DNA of 64,000 nt from contig CH002564.1 in assembly GCA_000149265.1 (NCBI GenBank), forward strand, positions 626,142 through 690,141, in the 5' to 3' direction. Below are positions 35,132 to 46,700 of this stretch, piece by piece (position 1 is the first letter of the stretch; the number at the start of each line of letters is the position of its first letter). The notes under the pieces were generated by a model. The model had not been told where the DNA came from. It ran no database searches and was given only the letters and a program-made list of their open reading frames with translations. The position numbers were made by a program, and so were the translations under genes. Source of the stretch: Ciona savignyi. Its lineage: Eukaryota > Chordata > Ascidiacea > Phlebobranchia > Cionidae.

Positions 35132-35565
35132 CTGAATCGTTTTATATGATAGTGTGCCGCCGTTTGGCCGTTGGGTTTCTGGTGCGAAAATAGTCGCTAG
35201 CTGATCGCTTGGGTCATTTAAGGCACTTATTTAGGGCCATGTATTTAAACGGTTAATGACGACCGATACACTTACCATAATATATCCAAAAACGGTATTA
35301 GCAACGAACCTATTATAGGTTCAAAACTAAACCAGGTCAAAAACATAAGGCACTTATCGGATATCGTCCAAACCCAGTAGACTCATTTTACTGAAATTAA
35401 AAATACATTTCAATCGTGTACCTTAAACTGCATTTTTTCCGGTATCCTGGCGGTTACTCTTTTGGGGACATTCTGTACGTTTTCACGGCGTAATTTGTCA
35501 ATTACCATTGTGATAATGCCCCTTGGATTTTACATTTTACGGGATAAACATGATTATTCAATTCC
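35132..35565 (+). mobile_element. SINE-A interrupted by SINE-B
   Basis: The SINE-A head (35132-35230) is cut by a SINE-B (35231-35345) and resumes at 35346 with 'CACTTATCGGATATCGTCCA' through a decayed tail. The 12-bp duplication at the junctions shows a single insertion event. Confidence 0.85.
35231..35345 (+). mobile_element. SINE-B inserted in SINE-A, 12-bp target duplication
   Basis: TAAGGCACTTAT occurs at 35219-35230 and again at 35346-35357, exactly bracketing a 115-bp SINE-B. This defines the full length of SINE-B and shows target-primed insertion after this SINE-A was already in place. Confidence 0.92.
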
Positions 35566-37504
35566 ATCTTACATGAGTGCAATGCCTATAGTTTGATTTT
35601 ATCATAACAGACAATCCAATTTAAAAGTAATCAAAAAACTGCATAATTAATTTTGAAATATTTATCTTATAGCGCCATCTACTGAAGAAGGATTTTACAC
35701 TGTTATTTCGGCTTATGGAGATAGAGAGCATTAACTTTGTACGAACAGTTGGAGCCAGCGACCGTTCGTGGGATATTGTTTATATTCGTTGTCTGAAGAA
35801 TTCGTTTCTTAGTAAAGTAGATTTACCCGTGTTGTTATCGAACACAAGCTCAAGTCTTGTCGTTATAAGATTATCAGTGATGTGGATTTTTAGATTAAAC
35901 ATCAGCTACGTAGCATTGTAAAGAGCTAACTACAGTACTTCAGCTAACTACAACTCTGCTTAGAAGCAAAAGAGTGAAAAAGGAAAACTGCACAGTAGAA
36001 TGAAGATTAGGACTTTAGGGTAAATGTTAGTCCGGATTACAGTTAAGGTTAGTTCTGGGGTTAAGATTAGTGTTTAGGCGAGTGTAAGTATTATTTTCCA
36101 TTGTTTTAATGAGCAGTTTTCCTACGTTTAGTGTTGTGCTCTTTTGTTATTAAACCAAATAAGAAAAGGCGTGTATTGAAGAAAAGGTTTGTATATTACT
36201 AGTACCACAGACAGTTTAATCTTTAATGCCAATGGTTGTCCACTTATATACCATATACCATTAGGCTTTTTAAATAATCTTAAACGTCTCATATTTAGGT
36301 TAAACTGATTAATCAATGGCATGTTAATGTTCTTAGTCAAAAAATTGAGGCATTTTTAAATGCTTAATGTACAACCTTTTAAATACCAAACAAATAATTG
36401 TAAAAAGGATACTAATACATAAAATATAGTATCTAGTCTCCCAATTTTATTTAGGACTCAAAAGCGAAAAACAGTTCGTAGCTCCGACAACACTGTTCTT
36501 ATGCTGTAACATATATCTTATAGCTGCGGATTTGTTTCTAAAATATAACTTAATATTATAAAGACATTAGTCTTATGACAAAAAAGCAACTTTATGATTA
36601 TGCCGAGAATGTCACTAGAAGCCATTTAATAAGTTAGTTAGTACATTTTTTCTCCTTTGTCAGAGTATAAAATAGCAAAAAAATACACCTAAGATAGGAT
36701 ATATTGTGTTATTATTTTGCGTTACAACTTTATGGTTGCATTTCCTTAGTATTTGGTGACGTTACTTGTATAAGATCCTGTTGGGAAGTGATTAATTCTG
36801 ATGACAAGTTTAAGGTTAACTTGACAAACTCTCACTAAATTGGTGCATATCTGTACATATCTAAATGCTGAATGTGTGGTGGTTGGTATAAATTCATGAT
36901 TCTAAAATATGGAGAATACTCTAATCACATATGTGTTATTTCAGTTTTTCAAATAAAAACTAGTCTTTACCAATCTTATGACATGGTCATTCAAATAGGA
37001 TATTTAAAATAAAAATTGATGGTATGGTACTGGTCTACTACACCGTATATACCCTCATGTTGTATAGTATATCAGGCATTGTAGTGACATACACTAATTG
37101 CAAAGGGAAGTACTACTGAGCTCTATTCGATTAGTCAAGCCGTCTATTGATCATAAAAAATGTTTTATTTTGTGTTGTTTAAAATGTGCATAACAGAACA
37201 GTTAACTCGCGGTTTATTAGTATTTACCTGGGTAACTAATATGTAGGTATATAAACCATAGGCCTACCAAACAGAATTAGTCACTAGCCCATAAACTGTA
37301 CAATTGATATTTGATGTTGATTAATTTATGTTATCTAAAATAAAAAAAGTTTTGTGTTGTTATTTTGCCTGGATTTGGATACTGTATCCGCTATATATTT
37401 CAAATAATTTTATTTTTTGTTGAAGTGTTTTAACTACTCTTCATTTTGTCATGTTTTCCTATTTTTGTGTCACTGCTGCTATTTGTTCTTGCAGCAAGTT
37501 TATC

Positions 37505-37730
37505 CGACCGATTAGTCTGGTGGTTTAGTGCATTGCCTTTCAGCCATAGGGTTGCAGCTTCAAAACTGGTCTCTGGCGAGTCGATTGTCCTTGGGCAAAG
37601 CACTTAACCGAAATTGCCTGAACCCAATGAATTATTGGGTTCTACTAGCTTCGGTAACCCGATGGTGGGCGCAAGATAATTGGTTTTCCCACTCACGGTG
37701 ATAAATATGAATATCCTATCATAAAAATGA
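37505..37730 (+). mobile_element. SINE-A copy with internal deletion
   Basis: tRNA-like head at 37510-37560, then GGGTTCTACTAGCTTCGGTA, where the middle block is lost, and the tail to 'GATAAATATGAATATCC'. Confidence 0.8.
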
Positions 37731-38789
37731 ATAAAACTTTACTACAAAGCAATATCCATTTTAAGGGATTTTGATTTTTAAAGATTTTAGTTAAACATAT
37801 TCATAAAGGCAATCAGCTGCTGTTTAAAGCATTTACCAGTATAGACATTTGTATCACCCACTGTTGCATTTTATTTCCTTCGCTCTAGTATTTGTATATA
37901 CAGCAATGAAGTCAAGATTATGTGATTTTAGTGCACCATATATCAAAATGGTAATACACCATATTGACCATAATGTCCATAAAGGAGTACATGTACATCA
38001 ATTGCATTTAGATCAGCTAAGCCTTTTCAGATTAATTAAAATTCACAGATGAAATTCTCAAACTGTAGATTTTCTTAATTTGGATAATCATTTTAAATGT
38101 TCCTTTTCTTGGATAGCCTACTTCACTTGCTTAGTACTAGAATTGTGTTTTGATGTATATAATTAACATTGTCTGTAAAACTATCAGAAATGTCATGTTG
38201 TGTATCTTCAATGTGTATTCAAAAAAACAGTTTCGCTTTACAATTCTTTGTACAACAACATAAAATATACAACTGACAATATTAATAAAACCGAAACTAG
38301 TTTTTTAAATACAAGTCGGTAAGCGACACAATTGCGCATTCTAATTTTTTAAGACAATGTTAAATCATATGTGGAATTGTATCAACCTTAAATTTACACT
38401 AATGGACAATTATTTCAGTGCGTCTGGTTAGTAATTTCTATGTTGTGATAGATAAATATATATGTTCTAATAGAAATTATATGGATCCATAATACAAAAG
38501 CAGCTATTCAGGTAGCCACTGGTAATTACCGACAAGATAATTTTTGTTTTATGTTGGTTTATCCCATTGGATTAACAAAAGAACAACACCCCAAAACAAA
38601 AGATTTAAAAAAAATGCTTTATTTTAACACTTAATACTGATATTAATTATAAGAACCTAAATTAATGGCACTTTACAGTAGACACACAGTCCACTACCCC
38701 ATGCTTCAAATTCCTAATAAAAATAATCCATTTCTATTCAGCTTTATGTTGGATTTCTATCTATCTTGCAGACTCCTTAACCTAATATA

Positions 38790-39025
38790 CTAAAACTTTG
38801 GAAATTCTAACCCAGGTTTAAACAGTAATCTTAACCCCAGAACTAACCCCATCCCCATTCCTAACACTTTAACTATAACGGCATCATCTTTATTTTAGTG
38901 TGTAGTTTCCCCTCTTCCCTCATAACCTCCTTTTAGTTTTCCCTAGATTTGAGGGTGGAAAGTTTGGGCTGGGGTTAATCACACTAACTACAAAGTTTCC
39001 TTGATTACTTATTGTTCAACTTTCC
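38790..39025. repeat. Pyrimidine-rich interspersed element (family C)
   Basis: It matches 45915-46155 over about 230 bp: CTAACCC-like runs, a pyrimidine-rich block with TTTTAGTTTTCC, then GTTTGGGCTGGGGTT and a TTATTGTTCAAC end. Shorter relatives appear near 3235-3400, 27880-28020, 31730-31830, 36010-36125, 46970-47140, 47960-48145 and 52845-52935. Confidence 0.7.
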
Positions 39026-40156
39026 TCCTTTTCGCGTTGTATAAACATAGGCATTAGAGCAAAGTACAATGCACTCCGATGAGAATTTAATATACTGTAC
39101 ACCAATACACGCCCATTGTCCGACCTTCGGTGGTTATTGTATTAAAGGTATGCCTCAGTGAAAAACAATTCCAAACGCGAAGGTTAGACTGCCGTTTATA
39201 GACGTCGCGTTTAGTGCGTAATGTTCACTATCCTACAATTTGAATTTATTGAGGTGTTTTTTATGTTATTTGGCTTGTTAGTTAGTAATTTTGATATAGG
39301 ATTAATAAATCACAACGTTTTTGCTTTGGTTTTAATAGCCTTTTTTTGGTGGTACAATACAGAATATACAAGGCGGCACATACCACAAAAATGTACGAAA
39401 TTTTCATGTTCGTAATCAGGACAGACTTTACTTTAACGTTGTCCTAACTGGTTAGACAGTTGCGCAAAGACATGAAAAGTATTTGCTGTTAATCATCAAT
39501 TTGTGTTTACCCTGAGTAAGAATAGCGCAAAGTACGTCGGGCAGGAGAAATCAAACAACCTATTGATTGTCGGCTAGTTTGTTCACGCGAACTTTCCCTG
39601 ACAATGAAACATCATAACCGTATAGTTGCTGTAAGTTGCTGTTGGTTGCATTAATTCTTTAAAGACCGATCGCACTGGATATAAGTTGTTTTGGAGCAGT
39701 GATTAATAATAGATTTCCTGAAGAGTGTATACAAACAAAGAATTCGTACAGTAGTCGATAACTGGTAACGATATAGGATAATAGATTGATATGATAGCGT
39801 TTACATGCTTAATATATGGAATGCATTATACTAGATTCGTTCACTGCTATGCATTGTTTCTAGAATTCTCCGACCGCCGAATTAAGGTCAGTCAGTTCAA
39901 CAGTATTCCGGCTGCTAATTAATTAAATCTGAGTTCTAAATTCGAACCTTTTTCGTTAGCGTGCGTCGTCGAGTGCTTTCGAGATTTCTTTTGTCAGCGA
40001 ACACTTTTCATTGTGACTTTCCGCCTAAGTTGATTATCGCCCGTCGATGTCTTATCTCGCAACTATTCAAAAGTTTATAATTCTTGGTTCCGTGTTTTAG
40101 TTGGTTCGTTTTTGTAGTTCGTCAGTCCAGTAAAGACGCTAAGAGGCAGGGAGTAA

Positions 40157-40435
40157 GTTTAGAAACAAAAAGTAGAAAAGGGTATAACGCAATATGGCAG
40201 AAGCTAGACATAGACTTAGGAATGAAAAGTAGAGAACTGCAAAACGTAATAAAGTAGAAACTAAATATCTACTACCAAGCAAACTAAAGAGGCAAGTAGT
40301 AAGTTTAGAAATGAAAAATAAAGAACGGTAAAACCTAAAAAATAATACGGTAGAAACGGGACATACACTATTAGTAATGAAAAGTAAAAAAAAACGGTAA
40401 AATGTGATAAGGTACAAAACTGGTAATATACTACC
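40157..40435. repeat. Diverged ~75-bp tandem repeats upstream of the FRMD4-like start
   Basis: About four degenerate units share 'GAAATGAAAA..TA..GAACGGTAAAA' cores. They are followed ~340 bp later by the start codon at 40776, so they may lie in the promoter or 5' UTR. Confidence 0.55.
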
Positions 40436-40775
40436 CGAGACGACAGTTTAGCTTTAATGCTCGTTAGCAGTGTCGGTGTTATTGAACACGTCAACATTTA
40501 AGAGAAAAAAAGATTTATTTGGATAAAACTTACAACTTTTATATCTGAGAGCTTATTTTATTACAGGATACGCTGCGAAATTATTCGGCTTATAGGTGTG
40601 AAACTCGCGTCTAATGCTACACAGCTACATCACAAGCAAAGAAAACACACCGTAAGAAGCAAAGAGTTACACGGTTTTAAAACTGAGAGCCGAATTACTT
40701 GAAGCCCAAGTAGCATGCGGCTGTGGGAATTGACAACCTCGAGTTTCGAGTTACCAAGCACCATCAAGCCAAGCA

Positions 40776-43700
40776 ATGGCCGACGCTAGAAAATGTTGCA
40801 TATACCTTCCCAATGAAAGGAAACTGGAGCTGAATGTGCAGGTGAAGTTACTTTTCTCTTTCCAGCTTTCTTTTGTGGGGAATCTGCGCACGTCAGAGGG
40901 AAAAGGTCCTTAATTATTGCAGAGTGCGTCCCCAACAAGTTCAAGTCGCGAGGTTTACCTCCTTTTTCCTCTACCCTACTCAAACGGGGTTAATTAGTAA
41001 AAATAAACTCGGAATAAGCACAACTCACCAGAAAAGCGCGTTATTTAATTTCGTTACAAGAATAAAAACCCCGCCATTTGGTATATAGCCTTTACGCAAA
41101 TTCGTCACTTGCTCAAGGCTTGTTGATATTGTCACGGCGTTGAAGTGAAGTAGCAAACGCCTTATGACGAGTCATAGTCTGGTAAAATCCTGTATTCGTC
41201 AATCGTGAGTCACAATTGGTTTGTTACGTTGGCAATGTCCGACCTCGTCATTTTCGACTTTTCTAAGCGATTTTTCTAGTCGCTTACTATTTGTAGTGGA
41301 AATCTATTTAAAGTAACTATCGTAACGTCCACAGCCGAAGCTACTTGGCCGAGATTTATTGGACATTGTCGCCGACCACTTTAAGCTACGGGAAAAGGAG
41401 TATTTTGGAATCGCCTACAAAAGCGAGGGGTGAGTGTTTATATCCGCGCATGAAACTGCCCAAAGTTAAAAAGAAAAAAAAATGTTCACTAAATCGAGGC
41501 TCCGAGTCTCATATGGGCTGAGATTAGTCTGTTATTTATTTTACTTATTTAACGATGTAGTTCGTTTTTAACATTGTTTTTTCACTTTTTTAAATAACAT
41601 TAAACACTTTTTCCCCCTTTTCTAACATTTTATAGTTACCTCAAAACTCGATTCTAATCACTTGTTTTCATGCCAGAGGACACTATTCCTGGTTGCAAAA
41701 TGACAAACGCGTTTTGGATCAATATGTTCTAAAAAAATCCACGTCCCGAATTGATCTGCTCTTCGCCGTAAAGTGAGTGTTTTATTAAGTTTTGCGTTGG
41801 CTTTATTAGCCTTACAGGTACCTGATTTGATCCTAAACCTGGCCCAGCTCGCCGGAGAAGTTAAATCGGTTTAAAATCCAAATAACGTCATATTATAAGC
41901 AAGCGAGATGGTTGTGTCCTTGGGCAAGTCACTTATCGCACATCGCCGGAACTCGGTGGCTTAATGTGTAGTATACGAAAAACAAAAGAATATCTCGATC
42001 ATGCCCCGGTTCAACATGCTGTAATATCTCCGGTAACTCGACGGAAATCTGACAATTGATAATGTGATAACGATAATTGCCATTGCGTTTTCCCATTCAC
42101 ATAGATATAATATGAACATTCAATAGATATAAAATGAACATTCCCTTTGGAAAAATAGATCCGACAACTTGCTTAATTTCACCTGTATGTTAACGATTGC
42201 ACGTACAACAATACCTGTTTGTTTTAAACCCACCTTTTACCACTTTAAGTTATAAACCTTTTATTTTAGTTAATTATATTTTTTTGCACCAGTATTAAAA
42301 AATGTCGAACGAATCAAATCATGGCACAGAAACAGGAAAAGACTGCAAAACAAACAGTTGTTAAAACACGTCATTTAAAAAAACTATATAATTAAATAAA
42401 TATAGTGGACGCGACCGCCAAACCTAAGCGAAATTTTTTACTTCTTTTCCTCCAGATTCTTCGTCGAAAGCGTAAAGCTTCTGAAATATGTCACCACCAC
42501 CGAACTCTATTTTCTCCACGTGAAATCACTCGTGTACAAGGTCATTATTTACTTGGTTCCTTATCTATCCATTGTACAATGGCTGTGCTTAAGGGATCTG
42601 CGTATCTAAGACCTTTATCCAACGATATTGCCCGTTGATTATCGCCCCACGGAGTGAAAATAATGCTGCAATAGCAGAATTTTTTCTGTTATTTACAAAG
42701 ACTGACCATGCCTATGTTGGTTATTACTTATTAGTTGTTGATAGGCAGCAGAATTCTAAAATGTCGCAGCACTCCAAAAAAAGAATTCAAAAAAAAAATG
42801 TTGATGTTAACAAATTAAGAAAATTGGGGAATAATGCGACTGTGGACTGAAATCTTGGTTATAAATGAAAGGGTACGACAAAAACTCCAAAAATATCTCC
42901 AGTGCCGTTTGCTTAACACCTATGCAGTAATGATTTTAAAACTGTCATTTGTACTGTAGGGTCAACTTGAAGTCGATAATGACACCGCATTTCGTTTGGC
43001 CGCATACGCATTACAGGTAAGCAAAGTGACGTAAGTGAAGTGACGTAGTAGTTAACGACCTTCACACGTTGTCGTTATGACAGGCGAGCGATTTATTTTT
43101 ATCTCAGTCGCTTGGTGGGGATAAGGGGTCAAGTTGGTTTATGTTGTTGTATTAATAGAATGACACGGCCGTGTGGCCACATGGTTAACGCGTTTGATGC
43201 ATATAACGCATATTGTGTTGTTGTATTATATGCCTATACCGCCATCAGGGTTTCGAAATTTAGCCTGGTAAACTTTAAAGCCTGATTACTATGCTTTATC
43301 AAGCTATTTTTATATTCTACTGAATAAAAATATAACATTTGTAACAATTTGTATCCTCAGCAATATGCTTAAAGCCATTAGAATAAACCCCTTTTTAAGC
43401 CCTCTCTTTTCTGTCGCTGAAATATTAATTGTTTAATTACTGTTACAGAAATTAAAAAAAAGGTTTAAAGCTCCCGTTTTGTTTTACAGACAACCTGTGG
43501 AGACTACGTCGAGTAAGTGGTTTTAATACAGGCATTGGTAACATACGGCCCGCTGGCCGGGTCTGGCCCGTGAAGGGATTTTGATCAGTCCGCAGACTGT
43601 ATCTAACCATACCCTGCAATTAAGATATTAAATAATATTTATGTAATAATCCGGCCCACCACGGACTTCATTTTCCCACATCTAGCCCGTCGACTAGAGA

Positions 43701-46700
43701 AGTTGCCCACCCCTATTTTAATACATCATTCCACAGATATAATTTGTCGTTCATCTATGTTAATAAATATAAAAAATTCCCGGTGCAAATGGTGTAAATT
43801 TATCCACAACTTTAATCTTTTACAAATTGCAGCGACGATACTGCCTTGTCTCAATTAAAGAAAGCTCCCGTACTTCCAAATAAAGCACTTCGCGATTTAC
43901 CCACAGAGAAATGGTATGTATTGCGTTATATTACTGTCAAATCTTAAACTTGTTCTGAAACGAAAGTTTCAGTGCGTACTGTTGAATACTACGGCGTAAT
44001 ATTTATATAGATCCGTTTTAAATGATCTGTAAAAAATAGTTTTCTGCAACGAGCCCGGGTTACTCAATTTAATTTATTTAGCACCATAAAAACATGTAAA
44101 AATCAAACAATTGAAAAATACAACAAATAATTTAATGCAAGACAGACCAAGAGCTTTGATAAGAACGTAGCGGTGCTGTAATTTGTCACTGAAGTTTATA
44201 AGCCAATGTCTCGATTTTAATCTTGTTGCCCACTTCAATAATTCATTCAACTTAAAGGTTTGTTTGTAAAGCGCCACAACCAGAACTATATAATTTAGTT
44301 TAAGCATAATTCAAAATCTGCTAAACGAAATGTTTGAAACTGAAATAACGAACCAAAGTTTTTTTTATTGCCATGATTTGCTTGGCATTTTAATTTCTTA
44401 TTCAAATGTGATAACCTACTACATACTAAGCCAAATACGATAGGAAAGAATGGGATATTCATGTTTATTCTCGTAAATGGACAAACCAAGGGTCGTTAAA
44501 ACATGGACAATCGTCAAATCACCTTGCGCCCACCGTCGGGTTACCGGAGCTATTGCAATGTGTCGTTTATGGTTCAGATGTTCCTTTAATTTGGTAGAAC
44601 CCCTCATTCCACATCAGAGTTCAGGTATTGTCCGTTCAGTGCCCTACCCAAGGACACAATCGACTAGCTAGCTTCCAGTTTTGACGTTTTTCGGAATGCT
44701 ATAGCTCGACATTGGTTTAGTACGAATCACGACGGAAAGAAAACAGTGCATGAAGGCTGTACTTTCCCAACTTTCCCTTGTATTTACATCCTGTTTTGTT
44801 AATTCGTTTTCCGTGTGTTATATGTGTAATACAAATTTACGACGTAACGATATGGCCTGAGTCACGCATGTAGACGCTACACCGGTGTAATTAACATCCG
44901 CTTTTCTTCTTTAGTGAGAAAGCTGTTTTGGAACTTTATAAAGGATTAAAAGGGTGCACCAAAGGAAAAGCAATAATAAGGTAAATTTGCAACCACGTTG
45001 TAGTATATTATTTTGCGCTGTGTAATGTATTGCATCTGGCGATGAAAAGTTTTAAGGGGAGATTTTTAACTTAACAACCCTGTCGAATAGCTTGGTGGTT
45101 TAGTGCGTTACCTTTCAATTAATTGTTCGAAATTGGGCGCCAGCTTGTCGGTTGTGTCCTTGCGCAAGGAACTTATCCGCCATCGCCTGAACCCAGTGGT
45201 TTAGTGGAATCTACTCAAACTGAAAGAACTTCTTCAATAATACACAAGACATTGCAACAGCTTTGGTAACCTGACAACTGGCGCAAAGTAATCAGTAATA
45301 GAGCCATTGCGTTTTTCAATTTACAAAGATAAATTATGAATATTCTGTATATAACCTACTATACGCGGGGAGTGGTGTGGATATGAAAAAAAAATCCAGG
45401 ATTGCGCTCATATAAAAACTACCTTTACGAATTCTATACCAAATTTTTAAAGTTACCTCACCACGATAGAAGCACTACCAGCGTATGGAATCCACTACTA
45501 CAAAGTAAAAGTAAGTTCTCTAGCGTTCAACTTATCCGCGTCAATTTAAAATCTCGCCTATCATAAAATTTTAAAATTCCAATCATCTCCGCATTAAAAC
45601 GACCTTAATTTGAATATTTGATTAAGTTTTTCATTTCATTTGAAAATGCGGAATTTTTTTTATTTTAGTGGAAGTACCGAAATTTGATTTTGTATTAAAA
45701 TTGCACGTAACTAGCACCACGTTTCGGTGTTGCAAAGTTAAAGTTCATGAACTCCTTATGCGTAAACGCCGCGTGAACCAAATCAATGAATTGTTTACAC
45801 AAAAACTATTGAATAAACTCCATATACAACACACTGTAGTAACTGCCGTAACCTCGTTGTGGTCGTGCGGTAATCTGCCGTGTACGCTTGTTATAACGAC
45901 AACACTTAATGGAGGGAAAGATCGGAGGATCGACATTCTGCCCAAACACTAATCTTAAACCCAAAACTAACCCTAAATTTAACCTCAGCCCAAACACCAC
46001 TCCTAAATGTCATAAGCTTCATTTTGTTGTGCAGTTTCCCTACTTTCCTCTTCCATCTTTTCCTCTTAGTTTTCCCCAGGAGCAGGGTGGGGAGTTTGGG
46101 CTGCGGTTGATTACTTTAGCTACAGATTTTCCACCGGTTATTTATTGTTCAACAAACCGCTAATTACTTCTTTGGGTTTTGACTCTACGACCTTTCGGCT
46201 AAAAGGCGACGTCAACACGATTCTTTATTGTCCAGAACAAACCGTAACGCAACCCCCAACCCTTACACTAAATTCAACCCTCTAATCGTCATATAAGTGT
46301 GCAGATTCTCTATTTTCCTCCTTTTTTGTTCCACCACTGCCTTAAGTTTGCCCAACACAATAATAAACAGGAGTAGCCAGTTTTATTACGACATTCTTAT
46401 TTTGCCTTTTGATGGCTTTGGTTTACGGTAAATAATTACCAGTTATTAGAATATTGTAGTAAGTATGCAAAAGACGCAATAAATAATTTAATATTTTAAA
46501 GTCAATACAAAATCCAACTAAAATCTGCAAATTTCGTTGAGTAAAAAAATCAATCCAAAACTAGACCTGCGCTAGATTAGGTCTCTAATCAATTCATGAA
46601 GACAATACAAGAACGCGTAAGTAGCTCTCACGATGCTCTACTGTTCATGACAGACACAGACGGCAGTCTAGCGCAAAACAAAGCGGCCAAACCCACAGAT

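Larger units (their letters stand above)
34209..40775. other. Intergenic region upstream of the FRMD4-like gene
   Basis: Holds SINE-A and SINE-B copies (34228-35565, 37505-37730), TTAGGG-like elements (36010-36125, 38790-39025), and diverged ~75-bp tandem repeats at 40157-40435 just before the gene. No exon could be supported. The promoter and 5' UTR of the FRMD4-like gene should lie in the last part. Confidence 0.55.
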
